From Neurospora tetraspora (lineage: Eukaryota; Ascomycota; Sordariomycetes; Sordariales; Sordariaceae): 64,000 bases of DNA. The DNA lies in contig NW_026944385.1 in the NCBI RefSeq assembly GCF_033439725.1, positions 2,699,001 through 2,763,000 of the forward strand, given 5' to 3'. Position 1 is the stretch's first letter; each line of letters begins with the position of its first letter. Made by a program: the position numbers and the translations under genes. Shown here piece after piece: positions 11,218 to 23,289 of the stretch. The notes under the pieces are model-generated. The model was given only the letters and a program-made list of their open reading frames with translations. It did not search any database and was not told where the DNA came from.

Positions 11218-11584
11218 TGTGACGGCGCTGGCGGACTGGGTCTGGGCTTGGGTGCCATGCGCGATGGAAGGAGGTATATAGAGGTTCTGGGCATAGCACG
11301 GGCTAGAGAATGCAAGCCATTCAATTGGCTATGCTAAGACTGGTTGTAGTGTAGATCCTGGCACGCGTAGGGGTTTATCCTACAGGTAAAAGGGATGCGA
11401 GTAAAGGGATCGGCTAACAGCGACCTATATATGGGTCCCGCTATCGCTTATGCGACCAGGGTATTTATTTGGGTTTGTACGCTTGTACCTAATTCTCTTC
11501 CTCTTTTCTTCTCCCTATCTAAAATCTTCTATTATAAATAGAATTTTAGCTTTGCCTTCGACTTGCCCATACTGTACCCTTACA
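11218..11584 (+). repeat. 5' LTR of gypsy A1
   Basis: 367 bp. Starts TGTGACGGCGCTGGC and ends CCCTTACA (CCCTTGCA in the cleaner A2 3' copy). The first ~170 bases are nearly unmutated while the inner end is RIP-altered. Confidence 0.85.
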
Positions 11585-11689
11585 TTATTTTAAATCGCCA
11601 ATAATTACCTAGGTAAGTTAAATCCCAAACCGAAAACGAAATTAGAAAGATCTATTATAAAAATTCAAAATACCGAGCATTTATAATAA

Positions 11690-13690
11690 TAATATAATAG
11701 TACTATTATACTTCATACGTAATAGCGCCGGTAGCTATAAAAGTACCGAATACATTGAGAATTATAATAACGACCGTTATAATAATAATGTCTCGGACGA
11801 CGACTTTTTTAGTAAGGAGGGCGGAAATAGCGACGGAGAAGAAGGCCTTGGCTCTTTATATCCCGACCTTGAGTAAGAGGAGGATACGGTTATTAAACTG
11901 AAGCCTAAAAAGAAAGTCGTTGTAGACGATAACAATAAGGAGCTTATTCCCAAATATTAATCTATCGATTTTATTATCAAGGATAACGCGTATAAAGTTG
12001 TATATTTTAATAAGGAATACTATAACGGCTTTTGCCTAAACGAGGAACGCTTTCGTAATAAATCTATAATGCTTCGTAAGAAGTCCTTATATTATATATA
12101 TTATTAATTACAATTATTTAATAAGGTATTAGCCGACGCGGTAATTAATATAGGACAGGATAATAAGGAGCCCGAATTATCTTTCGACTTATTCGATTAA
12201 TATATTATTATAGTAGTTGAAAATACTAAAACTTTTAAAGTTCGCCTAATTAGGTATAAGGTTACTAATAATTTGAAGTAGAAGATAGAAGAATTCGCTA
12301 AATTATTTATCCGCGATTCCGTTCCTAGCGTTCCCTTCTAAATATTATTCCCTTTTAACCTCCCGTTTTCTAATTACCTAATTAAGGAAAAGTTCGTTAA
12401 ATTATACCGCGGAAATCCCTAAACTATATTCTAGGAATTTAAATTCTTATTTATTATAAATATAGCGTAGAAGGAATAGGTATAAGAATTTTACTACCTC
12501 GTTTCTTATTTAAATATTAAAATTAAAACTATTTATAATTAAGTCCCCACTTTCGCCGATTAATATAGTTTGTCCACTATTAACCCTACTATAGTACAAT
12601 AGTTGAAGGACTCGTTTATTAAGAAGGAAGATATTATTCAAAGATTAAATGATTTTATTATCGATTCGAATATGGGCAAGGGAGTAATTAAGAATCAAGG
12701 AAAAGTTATAGAGATTATATTCTCTAGTATTGAGAAAGACGTTAGCGAAGCTCCCTTTAGGCCTTTTACCAGCTTTTCGACCTTACTTTCCGAAATCGAC
12801 CTTAATAACGGAAAGCGTTCTAATTCCTGCTACCGTAGTACTAAGTAAGCCGACCCTACTAAGTAGTATAATTAGGATAAGGAAGACAATATCTTTTTTA
12901 AAATTTAATATAACTTGATTTAGAATAAATTCGAAATTAATATTAATTACTACCTTACCGATTACGATAAGTTTCTATATATTAAGAGTCGTTTAGCCGG
13001 CTATGCTTATCGGGATTTAATATTATATTTGTACGATACTTACCCGGACTAAATTAAAATTTACTCCGGCTTAATAACCTGTTTATGGCGCTAGTACTAT
13101 AATCCGAATTAGGAGGAAAACGCGTTCTAAAATTTTATTAAATTGAAAATAAAGGATAACGATAATTTCGATTTTTTTAAGAATAAATTTATTTGGATAG
13201 TTAGCGGGTATTAACGTCCTAAGATTGAGTAGAAGCGGGAATTGTTCTAATACCTCCTTATTGAGTATAGTAAGAAATAGATAAGCGCTAAGTATTACAA
13301 CTTATTTATTTCCTTCGAATTATATTATATAGACTACTCCGGTTTTAAATAAGCATTAAAGACTATCGCTAATAAAAATAAGGCTGCTTCTAAATTTAGA
13401 AAGGGCGGTAACGGAGGCAATAAGGGCTCTAACCCCAATTCCGGATCTAAATCTAGCTCCGCCCTTAAGCCCGCTAGAGGAAGCGGAGGCGCCGCTCGTT
13501 AAAGTGGCGACCGGTATAAAGAAATTATTCGATTATTTAACGAGGGTAGATATTTCCTCTATAAAGAGAAGGGTTATATTAAGTACAATTATTTTGAGAA
13601 GGAACGTTTCGACTATAAGCGTTGCGATTATATTATTATTATTGTTAATTATTATTTGGTTTATAACAACGAATAGGAAGTTCTAACCGC
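11690..13690 (+). pseudogene. gypsy A1 gag remnant
   Basis: Opens with NSAGSYKSTEYIENY-like sequence, then an acidic stretch (about 11780-11890) and a lysine-rich patch. A longer block at 12603-12848 reads SSIEKDVSEAPFRPFTSF and is conserved in A2 to A5. The nucleocapsid knuckle at about 13530-13620 reads GRYFLYKEKGYIKYNYF, a C-x2-C-x4-H-x4-C knuckle in which cysteines and the histidine now read tyrosine or leucine. A basic glycine/serine-rich linker precedes it. It would package element RNA. Broken by many stops. Confidence 0.8.
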
Positions 13691-13759
13691 CCCGGCCGTT
13701 CTAGCCGCTAATGAGCAGGGAAATTAATTACCCTGGGTGAATTAGATTCCTTTCTAGGG

Positions 13760-16700
13760 GAGGTGTCGGTTATAGAGTAATAGAAAAAGGATAAATAGAA
13801 ATATAAAAGAAAGGAAGGATTTAATTTAATACCCTTTTTAGGAGGCGAACCTTTATTTTTTCGATATACCTTAATTAATAATAGAATGTTTTTATTTATA
13901 TCTGATGCCTTGATTGATGTAGGAGTAAACGGCTATTTATTTATTAGTACCGTTTTCGATAAAAGATTAAAAAAACGACTATTAGTGGAATCTATAAGCA
14001 ATTTCCTAATTCGAAGGGTTAGCGATTATTAAGGAAAAATAAATTAAACTATTAAAAAGGTTATTAAAGTTTAAAGATTTAAAACCGAACTACCCCGCCC
14101 GATTATTTTATTGTAGTTGATATAGCGTACGATGTTATTATTGGCCGGAAATAGTTCGATTTTTACGATATTTAGGTAGATTGCGTTAACCGCCACCTAT
14201 TTTTTCCCCTAAAATAGAAACCGGACCCCGATTGGCTAAAGCATTTTGAGGTTTAGGATTCTACCGCCTTAATTAACCCCGTATATTAAAAAGACGTAGA
14301 ATACTACAATATACTAATAATTTGAAAAGATAAACGACGAGTAGATAGTAAAAATAATAGCCGGTCCGTTCTCCGCCTTACGGGCGGCTATACCTTTACG
14401 AGACCTATCCCCGTAGACTAACTATTCCCCGATTATAATAAAAAAGAAATCGATTTCGAAATATGCGACTAATATCGACGTAAAGCCTGATAATATTAAA
14501 AAGAAATCGAGAGACGGATTTAAGAGTTCGAAGCTACTATTAATTCGGATTGAGAACCTCTAACGGTTCTAATTACGGCCGAGGATTTTAAATATACCCG
14601 GGACGAAGATACTGGTGAATTAGGTTATACCCGACTATAATATTTTCTCTAGAACCCTACTGTAATTTTTAAAAAGTCCGACCCGTTAAATAAAAGAGAA
14701 TATAACCTAATTAATTTCATTTACTTTTAGTATTATTTCTAAAATTTAAGAAATTCCGTTATTAAAAATAACCCGCTAAAGGGAAATGGGGTTTAGATAT
14801 TTAAAGTATTTATTAATTAAAGCGCGACGGTATAGGCTAATATAAGTATTATCCTACTTAAATATGCGTATTAGACGGAAATTTCTTTATACGCTCTATT
14901 AAGAAGGATAATTACACTGCTTATTTAACTAATATTTTCGAAATCGATCCATTTATTTAGTAAAAACGAATTATCGATAACCCCGCTTGGGAACTACTCT
15001 TCCGTAACGAAAAGGAATTCTATAATAAAATCCTTCGTATAGTTCCCTTTGAATATTATAATGAAATTGAGGTTTTTAATAAATACGATTCGAATATATT
15101 ATTAAAGTACCAATTATACGATTATAAGATCGAATTCGACGAAAGTTATCGATTAGAAGAATTCGGTTATAGTTTTCTATATAAAATATCCTTTAACGAG
15201 TTGGAGGCTGTACGTAAATATATTTTAGAAAACTTATTAAAAAGATTTATGAAAGTAAATTTATCCCTTTGGGCTGCGCCCGTCCTATTTATAAAGAAAG
15301 CGGAAAGTAGCCTTCGTTTTTACGTAGACTACCGGAAGTTTAATACTATTACCCGTAAAGACTATTACCCTCTATTGTTAATGGAAGAAATTTTCGTCAA
15401 GGTAGTTAAAGTATAATAATTTAGAAAGATCGATATACGCCAAGCTTTTTACTATATTCGGATAAGGTTAAAAAACAAGGAGTTAACGACCTTCCGTACT
15501 AATATCGGAACTTTTAAATATAAAGTGCTACCGTTTAATTTCATTAACGGATTAATTAATTTCTAAACTTTTATTAATTCCGTTTTGGGCGAATATTTAG
15601 ACGATTTTTATACCGCTTATATCGACGATATTTTAATTTACTTAAATATTCTAAAGGATTATAGGAATTATATTAAAAAAGTTCGTCGCTTAAAGGAAGT
15701 AAGTCTATAAGCGGACTTTAAGAAGTACGAATTATATATAATTAAAATAAAATTCCTAACCTTTATTATAGGATAAAATAGTATTTCTATCGACCTAAAG
15801 AAGGTAGAGGTTGTAAAGGAGTAGGCCGTACCCTTTAATTTAAGAGGAGTCTAATCCTTTTTAGGATCTTGCAATTTCTATTGAAAGTTTATTAAAAATT
15901 ACGGTTATGTAGCGCGTCCCCTTACGAATTTAATCTAAAAGGGGGAAATTTTTATATAGAACGATAATTGCCAAACTATTTTTGAGGAATTTAAGAGACT
16001 ATTCGTAGAGGCCCCGCTATTAAAATATTTCTAATATAATAGCGAAACGAAAATAGAGATAGATACTAGCAACGGAATATTAGCGGGAATATTATCCCAA
16101 CTATAAGAAGATACTAAAGAATAATACCTAATCGCTTTCTTTTTAGAAATTATATAGGGCGCCGAATATAATTACCCTATTTATTATAAGGAATTACTTA
16201 TTATTATTAAAACCTTCTAAACGTAGCGACCTAAATTCGTCGGCCTCCAATAGAATAAACCTATTATAATTATTACCAATTATTACGCTTTCGAATATTT
16301 TAATATTAAATACTTCCTTAACTTTTAATAGGCCGAATAGGCACAATTCCTATCCTAATATTATTTCGAAATTACGTACCAACCAAATATAAAAAACATA
16401 ATAATTAACGCACTTTCCTATAAGTCCGAAAATTTTAAAACTTAAAAAAATAAAAAGGATACGTATTATACACTTTAAATATTTAAACTAGTAGAGGAAA
16501 ACGGGGCTAAAGTCTTTATTATCGCTTCTATTGCAACTACTTTTAGTCCCCCGTTAAAAGAATCGGTCCCTATTATAACATTAAATACGGAAAGATTTAA
16601 CCCTATCGAATTAGAAGGATATAAATTAATAAAGGCCTTTATAAAAATTAAACGAAAAAACAAATGCTTAGAAGAATATTACGTCCGTAGCTACAATTTA

Positions 16701-17867
16701 AACCCCAATTTTATAATACTAATTAACAGACTCGTAGTATACTAAAATTATTTAATTATCTCCGAATTAAATAATTTACGTACGCGTATTATTAATGAAA
16801 CTTATTCGATATTAATTATAGCCTACTTTAGAAATAAAATTCGTACGCTTTTTAAAATATAATATTAATAATCGCGTATAGTTAGAAATATCGATCGTTT
16901 CGTTAAGAATTATATAATATATAAAACTAGTAAAGTCCTTAAAAATAAAATATTTAGTTTACTATACCCGATTCCCCTACCCGCGCGGAAATAAACGTTT
17001 ACTATTATAGATTTTAAGAAGATGCCGAAGGATAAATATAATTTCGATAATATATTAGTAATAGTCGACCGATTATCGAAATCTTCTTAAGTTACCCCGT
17101 ATACAAAGAACACTATAGTTCGCAACGCCGCCTAAATATACTATAAGGGACTATATTATATTTATAGTATACTAAAAGAAGTGATCTCCGACCGAAGGTT
17201 ATAAATTACGTCTGTAATTATAGACGAAATATCTAAATTAACCGGGATTAAATAGAAATTAATTACCGTAAGATATAATTAAATAGTAAATTAAGTAGAG
17301 GTTATAAATATTTATATTAATTAATACTTTCGGCTGTTCGTTAATTACTATTAGGACGATTAATTTAAGGTTATCCCCGCCCTAAACGTAGTATACAATA
17401 ACCTACCCTAAAATAGCGTAGGCCTATCTCCCTACGAAATTATATTTAGATACCCAATAAAAATACCCTTCAATCAGGAAGCCCGTACTTAAGACCCCAA
17501 TATCTTATAAGCGGAATAATTAACATAGGAATAAATATAAAAATACGTTTAATATATTCGAAACTATATAAATTATACCCGGGAAATAATACGGAAGGCC
17601 TAGGAGCAATAGGCAATATAAACGAATAAAAAGAGGAGGGAACCTAATTTCAAACCCAAAAATAGGGTTATTATTATTAAGAAGCTCTAATCTATAACTA
17701 CCCGACCCAATAATAAATTCAATTTCCCTAATATTCGTAACTATTATAAAATTATAAAGAAAATAGAATATTCCTACTGTTTAAAATTATTAAAGAATTA
17801 GAAAGGTACTAACGTTTTCTACGTAAACCGTTTACGGAAATATAATAATAATTTACTCCTAGAATAG
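13760..17867 (+). pseudogene. gypsy A1 pol remnant (protease, reverse transcriptase, RNase H, integrase)
   Basis: The protease at about 13870-13970 shows ALIDVGVNGYLFI, where D-S-G has become D-V-G. Reverse transcriptase: VLFIKKAESSLRFYVDYRKF with NTITRKDYYPL (15280-15370), and an intact YIDDILIY at 15618-15641. RNase H lies at about 16030-16350. Integrase (16860-17860) shows IIDFKKMPKDK, then VISDRR and EVINIYIN, placing the three acidic residues. All frames carry stops, so no polyprotein can be made. The reverse transcriptase active site itself has survived by chance. Confidence 0.85.
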
Positions 17868-18069
17868 TGTCATGGGGCTAAGGCCCGGGCTGTGGCGCTG
17901 TGGTCATCGACCAGAGCTATCATGAGGCGCCGTGGCTATATCTGTGTAACCCCTATCAAAACCTCGCATCTCCAATAGAGCCGCCTCGCAAATAGAATTT
18001 TCCTTCTTTATAGAACCTTAATTAAACTATACAATTAGTACCTATATTAACCGTACCATCCCTGTTATA
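17868..18069 (+). repeat. 5' LTR of gypsy B1
   Basis: 202 bp, starts TGTCATGGGGCTAAGGCCCG. Its inverted partner is 31214-31415, also 202 bp. The first ~140 bases are scarcely RIP-mutated in both copies. Confidence 0.8.
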
Positions 18070-18109
18070 TTAGGTTCTATTATAATAGACCTAATAGAAT
18101 AAAATGAAT

Positions 18110-19400
18110 AGCCGCTATAGTAGTAGTAGTAGGGCTTGCCCACCTAAATAGCCGTAGCTAGAATTCCTATAGAATTTTCCGCCGCTATAGCCGCCGCAGC
18201 CGTAAAATAAGAAGAAGCTACGAAGAAAGAAATTGTACGCTTCGTACAAAAGAAGTAAAACTTTATTAGAGCGCTATTTACTAACGACGAATTCGTTTAA
18301 ATAATAAGAATAGTATTTATATATAACCTGCTATTTAAAATTAAGAGAGCCCCCTTAATATTAATATAATTACTGTAATAACTATTATTACCCCGAACGC
18401 CGCAGCCGGTACTATATGAAAAGCCGCTCCCTACTATAATTCTAAATATAAGAATATCCGCTAATTAAAATAGAATAAAACCCTTTCTATATTTAATTTC
18501 TATATTACCCGACTACGCCTTGTATACGAAGAAGAAAAGTCGGCGGAAGTTATTACTAATAATAAATTAAGTTAGTTAATATTATTAAATATTTTCCCGG
18601 CTAATAAGGTAATTAAAATAGAAACCTTTTAGCGCCGTAGCGGTATTAACGGTATTTATAAACCCGAGGATTTTCTTAATTATTTCGAATTAATTTTTAA
18701 TAATAAGAATAAGAAAAAATTAGTTTTAACCCACTTACGTACTATATAATAGAGAGAGAACTAATCATTCTTAAATTAATTCCTTACGTTCGAAGAGAAC
18801 CTTACGAAAATTAGAGGCCTTATTTAAGAAGATAATTCCAAATTAATTTAATTAGAAACCTTTATATCTAATACTTTCTATAATTAATGAATTTCAATCT
18901 ATATATCCGAAACCTACGACCTTTATATTATATAATTAAAATATATTGTATAGAAGTTTAAAGTTAATAAAGCTTTCTATAATATTGGGGGTAGTAATAA
19001 AGGATATAGTAATCGTCGTTAAAGCTCCCTTTCCCGGCGCGACCTTACCCTTACCACTAAATACCCTAAACATATAAACGGTAATATTATAATAAATTAT
19101 ATTAAAATAAAGGGTAACTTTAATAATAAGGACGTTAAGTATATTAAATAAATCTTTTAGAGCGAAAGAGATAAGCGCCGTATTTTAGGTATCTATTTCC
19201 ATTGCGGAATTAGGGGGTATATAATCGGTAATTATATATATTGATTAATATAACGTCCACCTATTAGTATTAGATTTACTAAAATTAAATTTAAGGTAGA
19301 ACCTATATTAGAAGATAATAATAAATATTCTTCTTTTAAAAAATCGGAAAAAGAATAGCTCCTTATAAAGTCGAATGAAAGAGCACTCTAGAATATTAAG
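18110..19400 (+). pseudogene. gypsy B1 gag remnant
   Basis: A retrotransposon gag-type capsid is followed at about 19195-19250 by a zinc knuckle reading GIYFHCGIRGYIIGNYIY, i.e. C-x2-C-x4-H-x4-C with some residues now tyrosine. The capsid part contains a glutamate-rich, serine-rich tail after the knuckle. Stops are frequent. B2 carries the same region inverted at about 30000-31200. Confidence 0.7.
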
Positions 19401-19429
19401 TAAGGAAGCGGGAATTAAGAGTTTCCCGG

Positions 19430-20579
19430 GACTTATAAAAATAAATATTATTAAAATATTTATTACTATTAATAATAAAGATTATTTCTATACCCTTATC
19501 AATAGAAATTATTAATACTATATTATAATTAATAAAAGTATTATTAAAAAGTTAAAGATTCCCGTTATACTTATATTTCAGAGATAGGTACAAGGAACCT
19601 TAATAGACATAGAAAGGGAGGAGGTTAAAGGGATTATTTATTTTGAAGTAAATATTTATAGGTATAAATCTATCGTTTATATTTACGTAGTCCCTAAATT
19701 ATAATTCCCTATTATTCTAAGGAAATTATAATTAACCGCTATAAAGGCCTACTTTATTTCTTATAAATATAGACTCTAATACGGAATAACCGGTTATTAG
19801 ATCCTGCACTTAGAATATTCCTTAAAGGATTTTTCCCTAAAGGCTAAGGAATTTAAAGAACTAATATACTATTTAGTAATTACGTTCGTAGTTATAGTAA
19901 ATAAAATTAAAAAATAGAATAGCCGGTAAACCGCAGAATTAACAATATTTATAGTAAACTTATGAAATATCGAAAAGGCCTTTAAACTTAAAGTCGGTAT
20001 AATAAATAAAGAATTACGAAAGATAATCTTTATAGAGATATATAATTACCTATTCGTTTAGAAATAAAAGGAAGCCGATCAGGTTAATCCTAACCGCCCA
20101 AGTATCATTTATAAAATTAAACTTAAAAAAGACGAAAACGGTAAAAAACCGCCTTTCTTTTATAATTACCTTCATAATATATCGCAAAAAGAATTCTTAA
20201 TACTAAAGAAAACCCTTAGAGATCTTTTCGATAAAGGTTTTATCCGTACTAGTAATTTAGCTACCGTTGCGCTAATTCTCTTTATTAGGAAGCCGGGAAG
20301 AAGTCTTCAATTTTATTACGATTATAGAGGTCTTAATACTATTACTAAAGTAAATTAGTACCTATTACCTTTAATTTTAAAAAAATATTTAGAATTATTA
20401 CTGAAACGAAATAATTTACTAAAATATTTATTATATAAGCGTTCTGTAAAATCTATATAATCGAAGGAGAGGAAGGGAAAATAATATTTTGAATTCGATA
20501 TAGGTTATTTAAATAGTTAATTATATTTTTCGGACTATTAAGAATACTAGCGATATTTTAATAATATTTTAATAATATT
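19430..20579 (+). pseudogene. gypsy B1 protease and reverse transcriptase, first half
   Basis: The protease region (19440-19570) reads YFYTLINRNY followed by SIIKKLKIPVIL, a degraded D-T/S-G site and its C-terminal side. Reverse transcriptase begins about 20100; LFIRKPGRSLQFYYDYRG is at 20280-20330 and the last part is FFGLLRILAIF just before A2. The second half is at 28165. Confidence 0.75.
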
Positions 20580-21135
20580 TGTGACGGCGCTGGCAGACTG
20601 GGTCTGGGTGCCATGCACGAGGTGGTTCATGAGGCTGTTGGAATGAGGTATATAGAGGTTCTGTTGGAAGTCCGTGCCCTGGGTCGCCCATTCACCGGCT
20701 TTGCCCATTCACTAGGCCGTTCCATTACCGGCACTCCCTTCCAGGTATTTAGGCTGCCCTGGTTTCCGTTTCTCCTCTTCCGTTACACAACTACAATCAA
20801 GCCATTTTCGTTGTCGCCTTCCAGCCTCCATCAGGTTCTGGGCATAGTACAGATTAGAGGATGCGAGCCATTCAATTGGCCATGCCAAGACTGGTTATAA
20901 GGTGGACCCTCGTACGTATAGGGGTTTGTCTTGTAGGTGAAGGGGATGCGAGTGAAGGGATTGGCTGTCGGCGACCCGTATATGGGTCCCGCTGTCGCTT
21001 GTGCGACCAGGGTATTTATTTGGGTCTGCACGCTTATATTTAGTTCTCCTCCTCCTTTTTTTCCCCTATTTAAAATCTTTTATTATAAATGGAATTTTAG
21101 TTTTACTTTCGATTTACTTATATTGTACCCTTGTA
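20580..21135 (+). repeat. 5' LTR of gypsy A2, with an inserted short element
   Basis: 556 bp, of which 20664-20832 plus an 8-bp duplication are an insertion absent from every other A LTR. The outer ~80 bases are unmutated; the inner end (TTATATTGTACCCTTGTA) is RIP-altered. Confidence 0.9.
20664..20832 (+). mobile_element. 169-bp non-autonomous element in the A2 5' LTR
   Basis: Inserted with the perfect 8-bp duplication AGGTTCTG (20656-20663 and 20833-20840). Starts TTGGAAGTCCGTGCC and ends CTTCCAGCCTCCATC; terminal inverted repeats are at best a few bases (TGGA). A second copy lies inverted at 61345-61496. GC-richer than its surroundings and free of RIP, as expected for a very short repeat. 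Absent from the A2 3' LTR, so it arrived after A2 inserted. The 8-bp duplication fits hAT or Mutator-type transposition. Confidence 0.75.
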
Positions 21136-21239
21136 TGATTTTACATTAATTTAATAACTACTTGAAGGTTATATCTTAAATCGAAATTAGAAAGATTTAT
21201 TGTAAGAATTTAAGGTATTGAATATTTATAATAATAATA

Positions 21240-23215
21240 CGATAGCGCTTTTACGTTTAATATGTAATAGCGCCGGTAGTTGTAAGGGTACTGAATAGAT
21301 TGAGAATTGCGACGATCGTTATAACGAGGATATTTTTAATAACGATTACGATAATACCTTTTTCGATAAGGAGGGTAGAGATAGCGACGAAAAAGGAGGC
21401 TTTAGTTTTCCGGATCCTAACCTATAATAAAAGGAGGATATAGTTATAAAACCGAAGCTTAAAAAGAAGGTCGCTATTAGTAATAAATATAAATTTATCG
21501 ACTTTATTATTAAAAATAACGCGTATAAAGCTATACGCTTTAATAAGGAGTACTATAATAGCTTTTACTTAAATAAAGAACGTTTTCGCAGTAAATCTAT
21601 AATTTTTTATAAGAAGTCTCTATATTATATATATTATTAGTTAAAGTTATTCGATAAAATATTGGCCGAAGTGGTAATTAATTACGAAAATGATAATGAG
21701 GAATTTAAATTATCTTTAAATTTATTCGATTACTATATTATTTAAGTAGTTAAAAATATTAATAATTTTAATACCCGTTTGATTAGGAAGGAGGTTATTA
21801 ATGATTTGAAGTAAAAAATGGAGGAATTCGTTAAATTATTTATTAGCCATTCCGTCCCTAGCGTTCCTTTCTAAATATTTGTCCTTTTTAAAAAAAAAAA
21901 TTTCTAACTATTTTATAAAGGAGAAATTTATTAAATTATATTACGGCGATTCCGAAACTATATTTTAGGAATTTAAGTTGCTATTTATTATAGGTATAGT
22001 ACGAGCGGAATAGGTATTAGAACTTTATTATTTCGTTTTCTATTTGAATATTAAATTTAAAACTATTTATAATTGGGTCCCTACTTTGGCTAATTATTAC
22101 GGCGCCGCTACTCCCGCTATAGTCTTATAATTAAAGGATTCCCTTATAGAGAAGGCAGATACTATCGAGGGATTGAAAGATTTTATTACTAATTTGAATA
22201 TTGGTAAAGGAGTGATTAAGAATAAGAATAAGGGAAAGGTTAAAGAAATGGTCCTTCCTAATATTGAGAAGGACGTTAGCGAAGCTCCCTTTAGGGTTTT
22301 TACCCGCTTTTTAATTTTACCCTTTAAGATTGACCCCGACGACGGAGAGTATTTTAGTTCCCTCTATTGTAGTATTAGGTAAGCCGACCTTGCTAAGTAT
22401 TATAATTAGAATAAAGAAGACGATGTGCTTTTCGAGGTTTAGTACGATTTGATTTAGAATAAATTTGAGATTAATATTGATTACTATTTAACCAATTACA
22501 ATAAGTTTCTATATATTAAAAGTCGTTTAGCTAGTTATCCCTATTGTAATTTAATGTTTTATTTGCGCGAAACCTATTCGGATTAAATTAAAATTTATTT
22601 TAGTTTAATGATTTATTTAAAGCGTTAATATTATAACCCTAATTAGGAGGAGAATGCGCTTTAAAATTTTATTAAATTAAGGATGAAAGATAATAATAAT
22701 TTCGACTGCTTTAAGAATAAATTTATTTGGATAGTTAGCGAGTATTAACGTCCTAAGACCGAGTGGAAGCGGGAATTGTTTTAACGCTTTTTAATTAAAT
22801 ATAAGAAATAAATAGGTGTAAAGTATTGCGATTTATTTATTTCTTTCGAAGTATATTATATAGATTATTTTAGTTTTAGATAAGTATTAAAAATTATTAC
22901 CGACGAAAATAAAATTACTTAAGTTAAGTAAGAATAATAATTTTAGTAAAAGTAATAAGGGATTCGGTTTTAATATTACTCCTAAATTTATTAGCGGAGG
23001 CAGAGGTAGTAGAGGAGGCGCCATTCGTTAGGGTAGCGATTATAAAGAAACTATTGGATTGTTTAACGAAGGTAGATGTTTCCTTTGTAAAGAGAAGGGT
23101 TATATTGAATGCGATTGTTTTAAGAAAGAGCGTTTCGATTGTAAACGCCGCGATTATATTGCCGCTATCGTCGACTATTATTTAATTTAGAAGAACGGAA
23201 GTGATTAAATAATTT
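21240..23215 (+). pseudogene. gypsy A2 gag remnant
   Basis: Colinear with A1 gag: acidic N-terminal stretch, a block at 22173-22382 with VLPNIEKDVSEAPFRVF, then a capsid helix region and a nucleocapsid knuckle at about 23080-23140 reading GRCFLCKEKGYIECDCF. Here both first cysteines and the last are kept and only the histidine reads tyrosine, so A2 is less damaged than A1 at this site. In-frame stops remain. Confidence 0.8.
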
Positions 23216-23289
23216 TAATTGTTCTAGCTCCTCTAGCTACTAATAAATAGGGAAATTAATTACTTTAGGTAAATTAGCTTCTTTCCTAG

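Larger units (their letters stand above)
11218..17867 (+). mobile_element. gypsy A1, Ty3/gypsy chromovirus-type element lacking its 3' end
   Basis: Has a 5' LTR, gag, protease, reverse transcriptase, RNase H and integrase in gypsy order on the plus strand, colinear with A2 over its length. It stops at 17867 near the integrase C-terminus where gypsy B1 begins, so the chromodomain and the 3' LTR, present in A2, are missing. Stops throughout. It inserted in copia D2. Confidence 0.85.
17868..20579 (+). mobile_element. gypsy B1, 5' portion up to the reverse transcriptase
   Basis: LTR, gag, protease and first half of reverse transcriptase on the plus strand. It is interrupted after the F-G-L...F block by A2, and resumes at 28165 with the catalytic YIDN box. 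The reading direction and protein order continue across A2, and the ATATT duplication confirms the insertion. Confidence 0.85.

Noticed and set aside
20613-20900. 95-codon frame resembling a small protein gene
   Set aside because: It spans the outer A2 LTR and the inserted 169-bp element; no homologous frame in other LTR copies.
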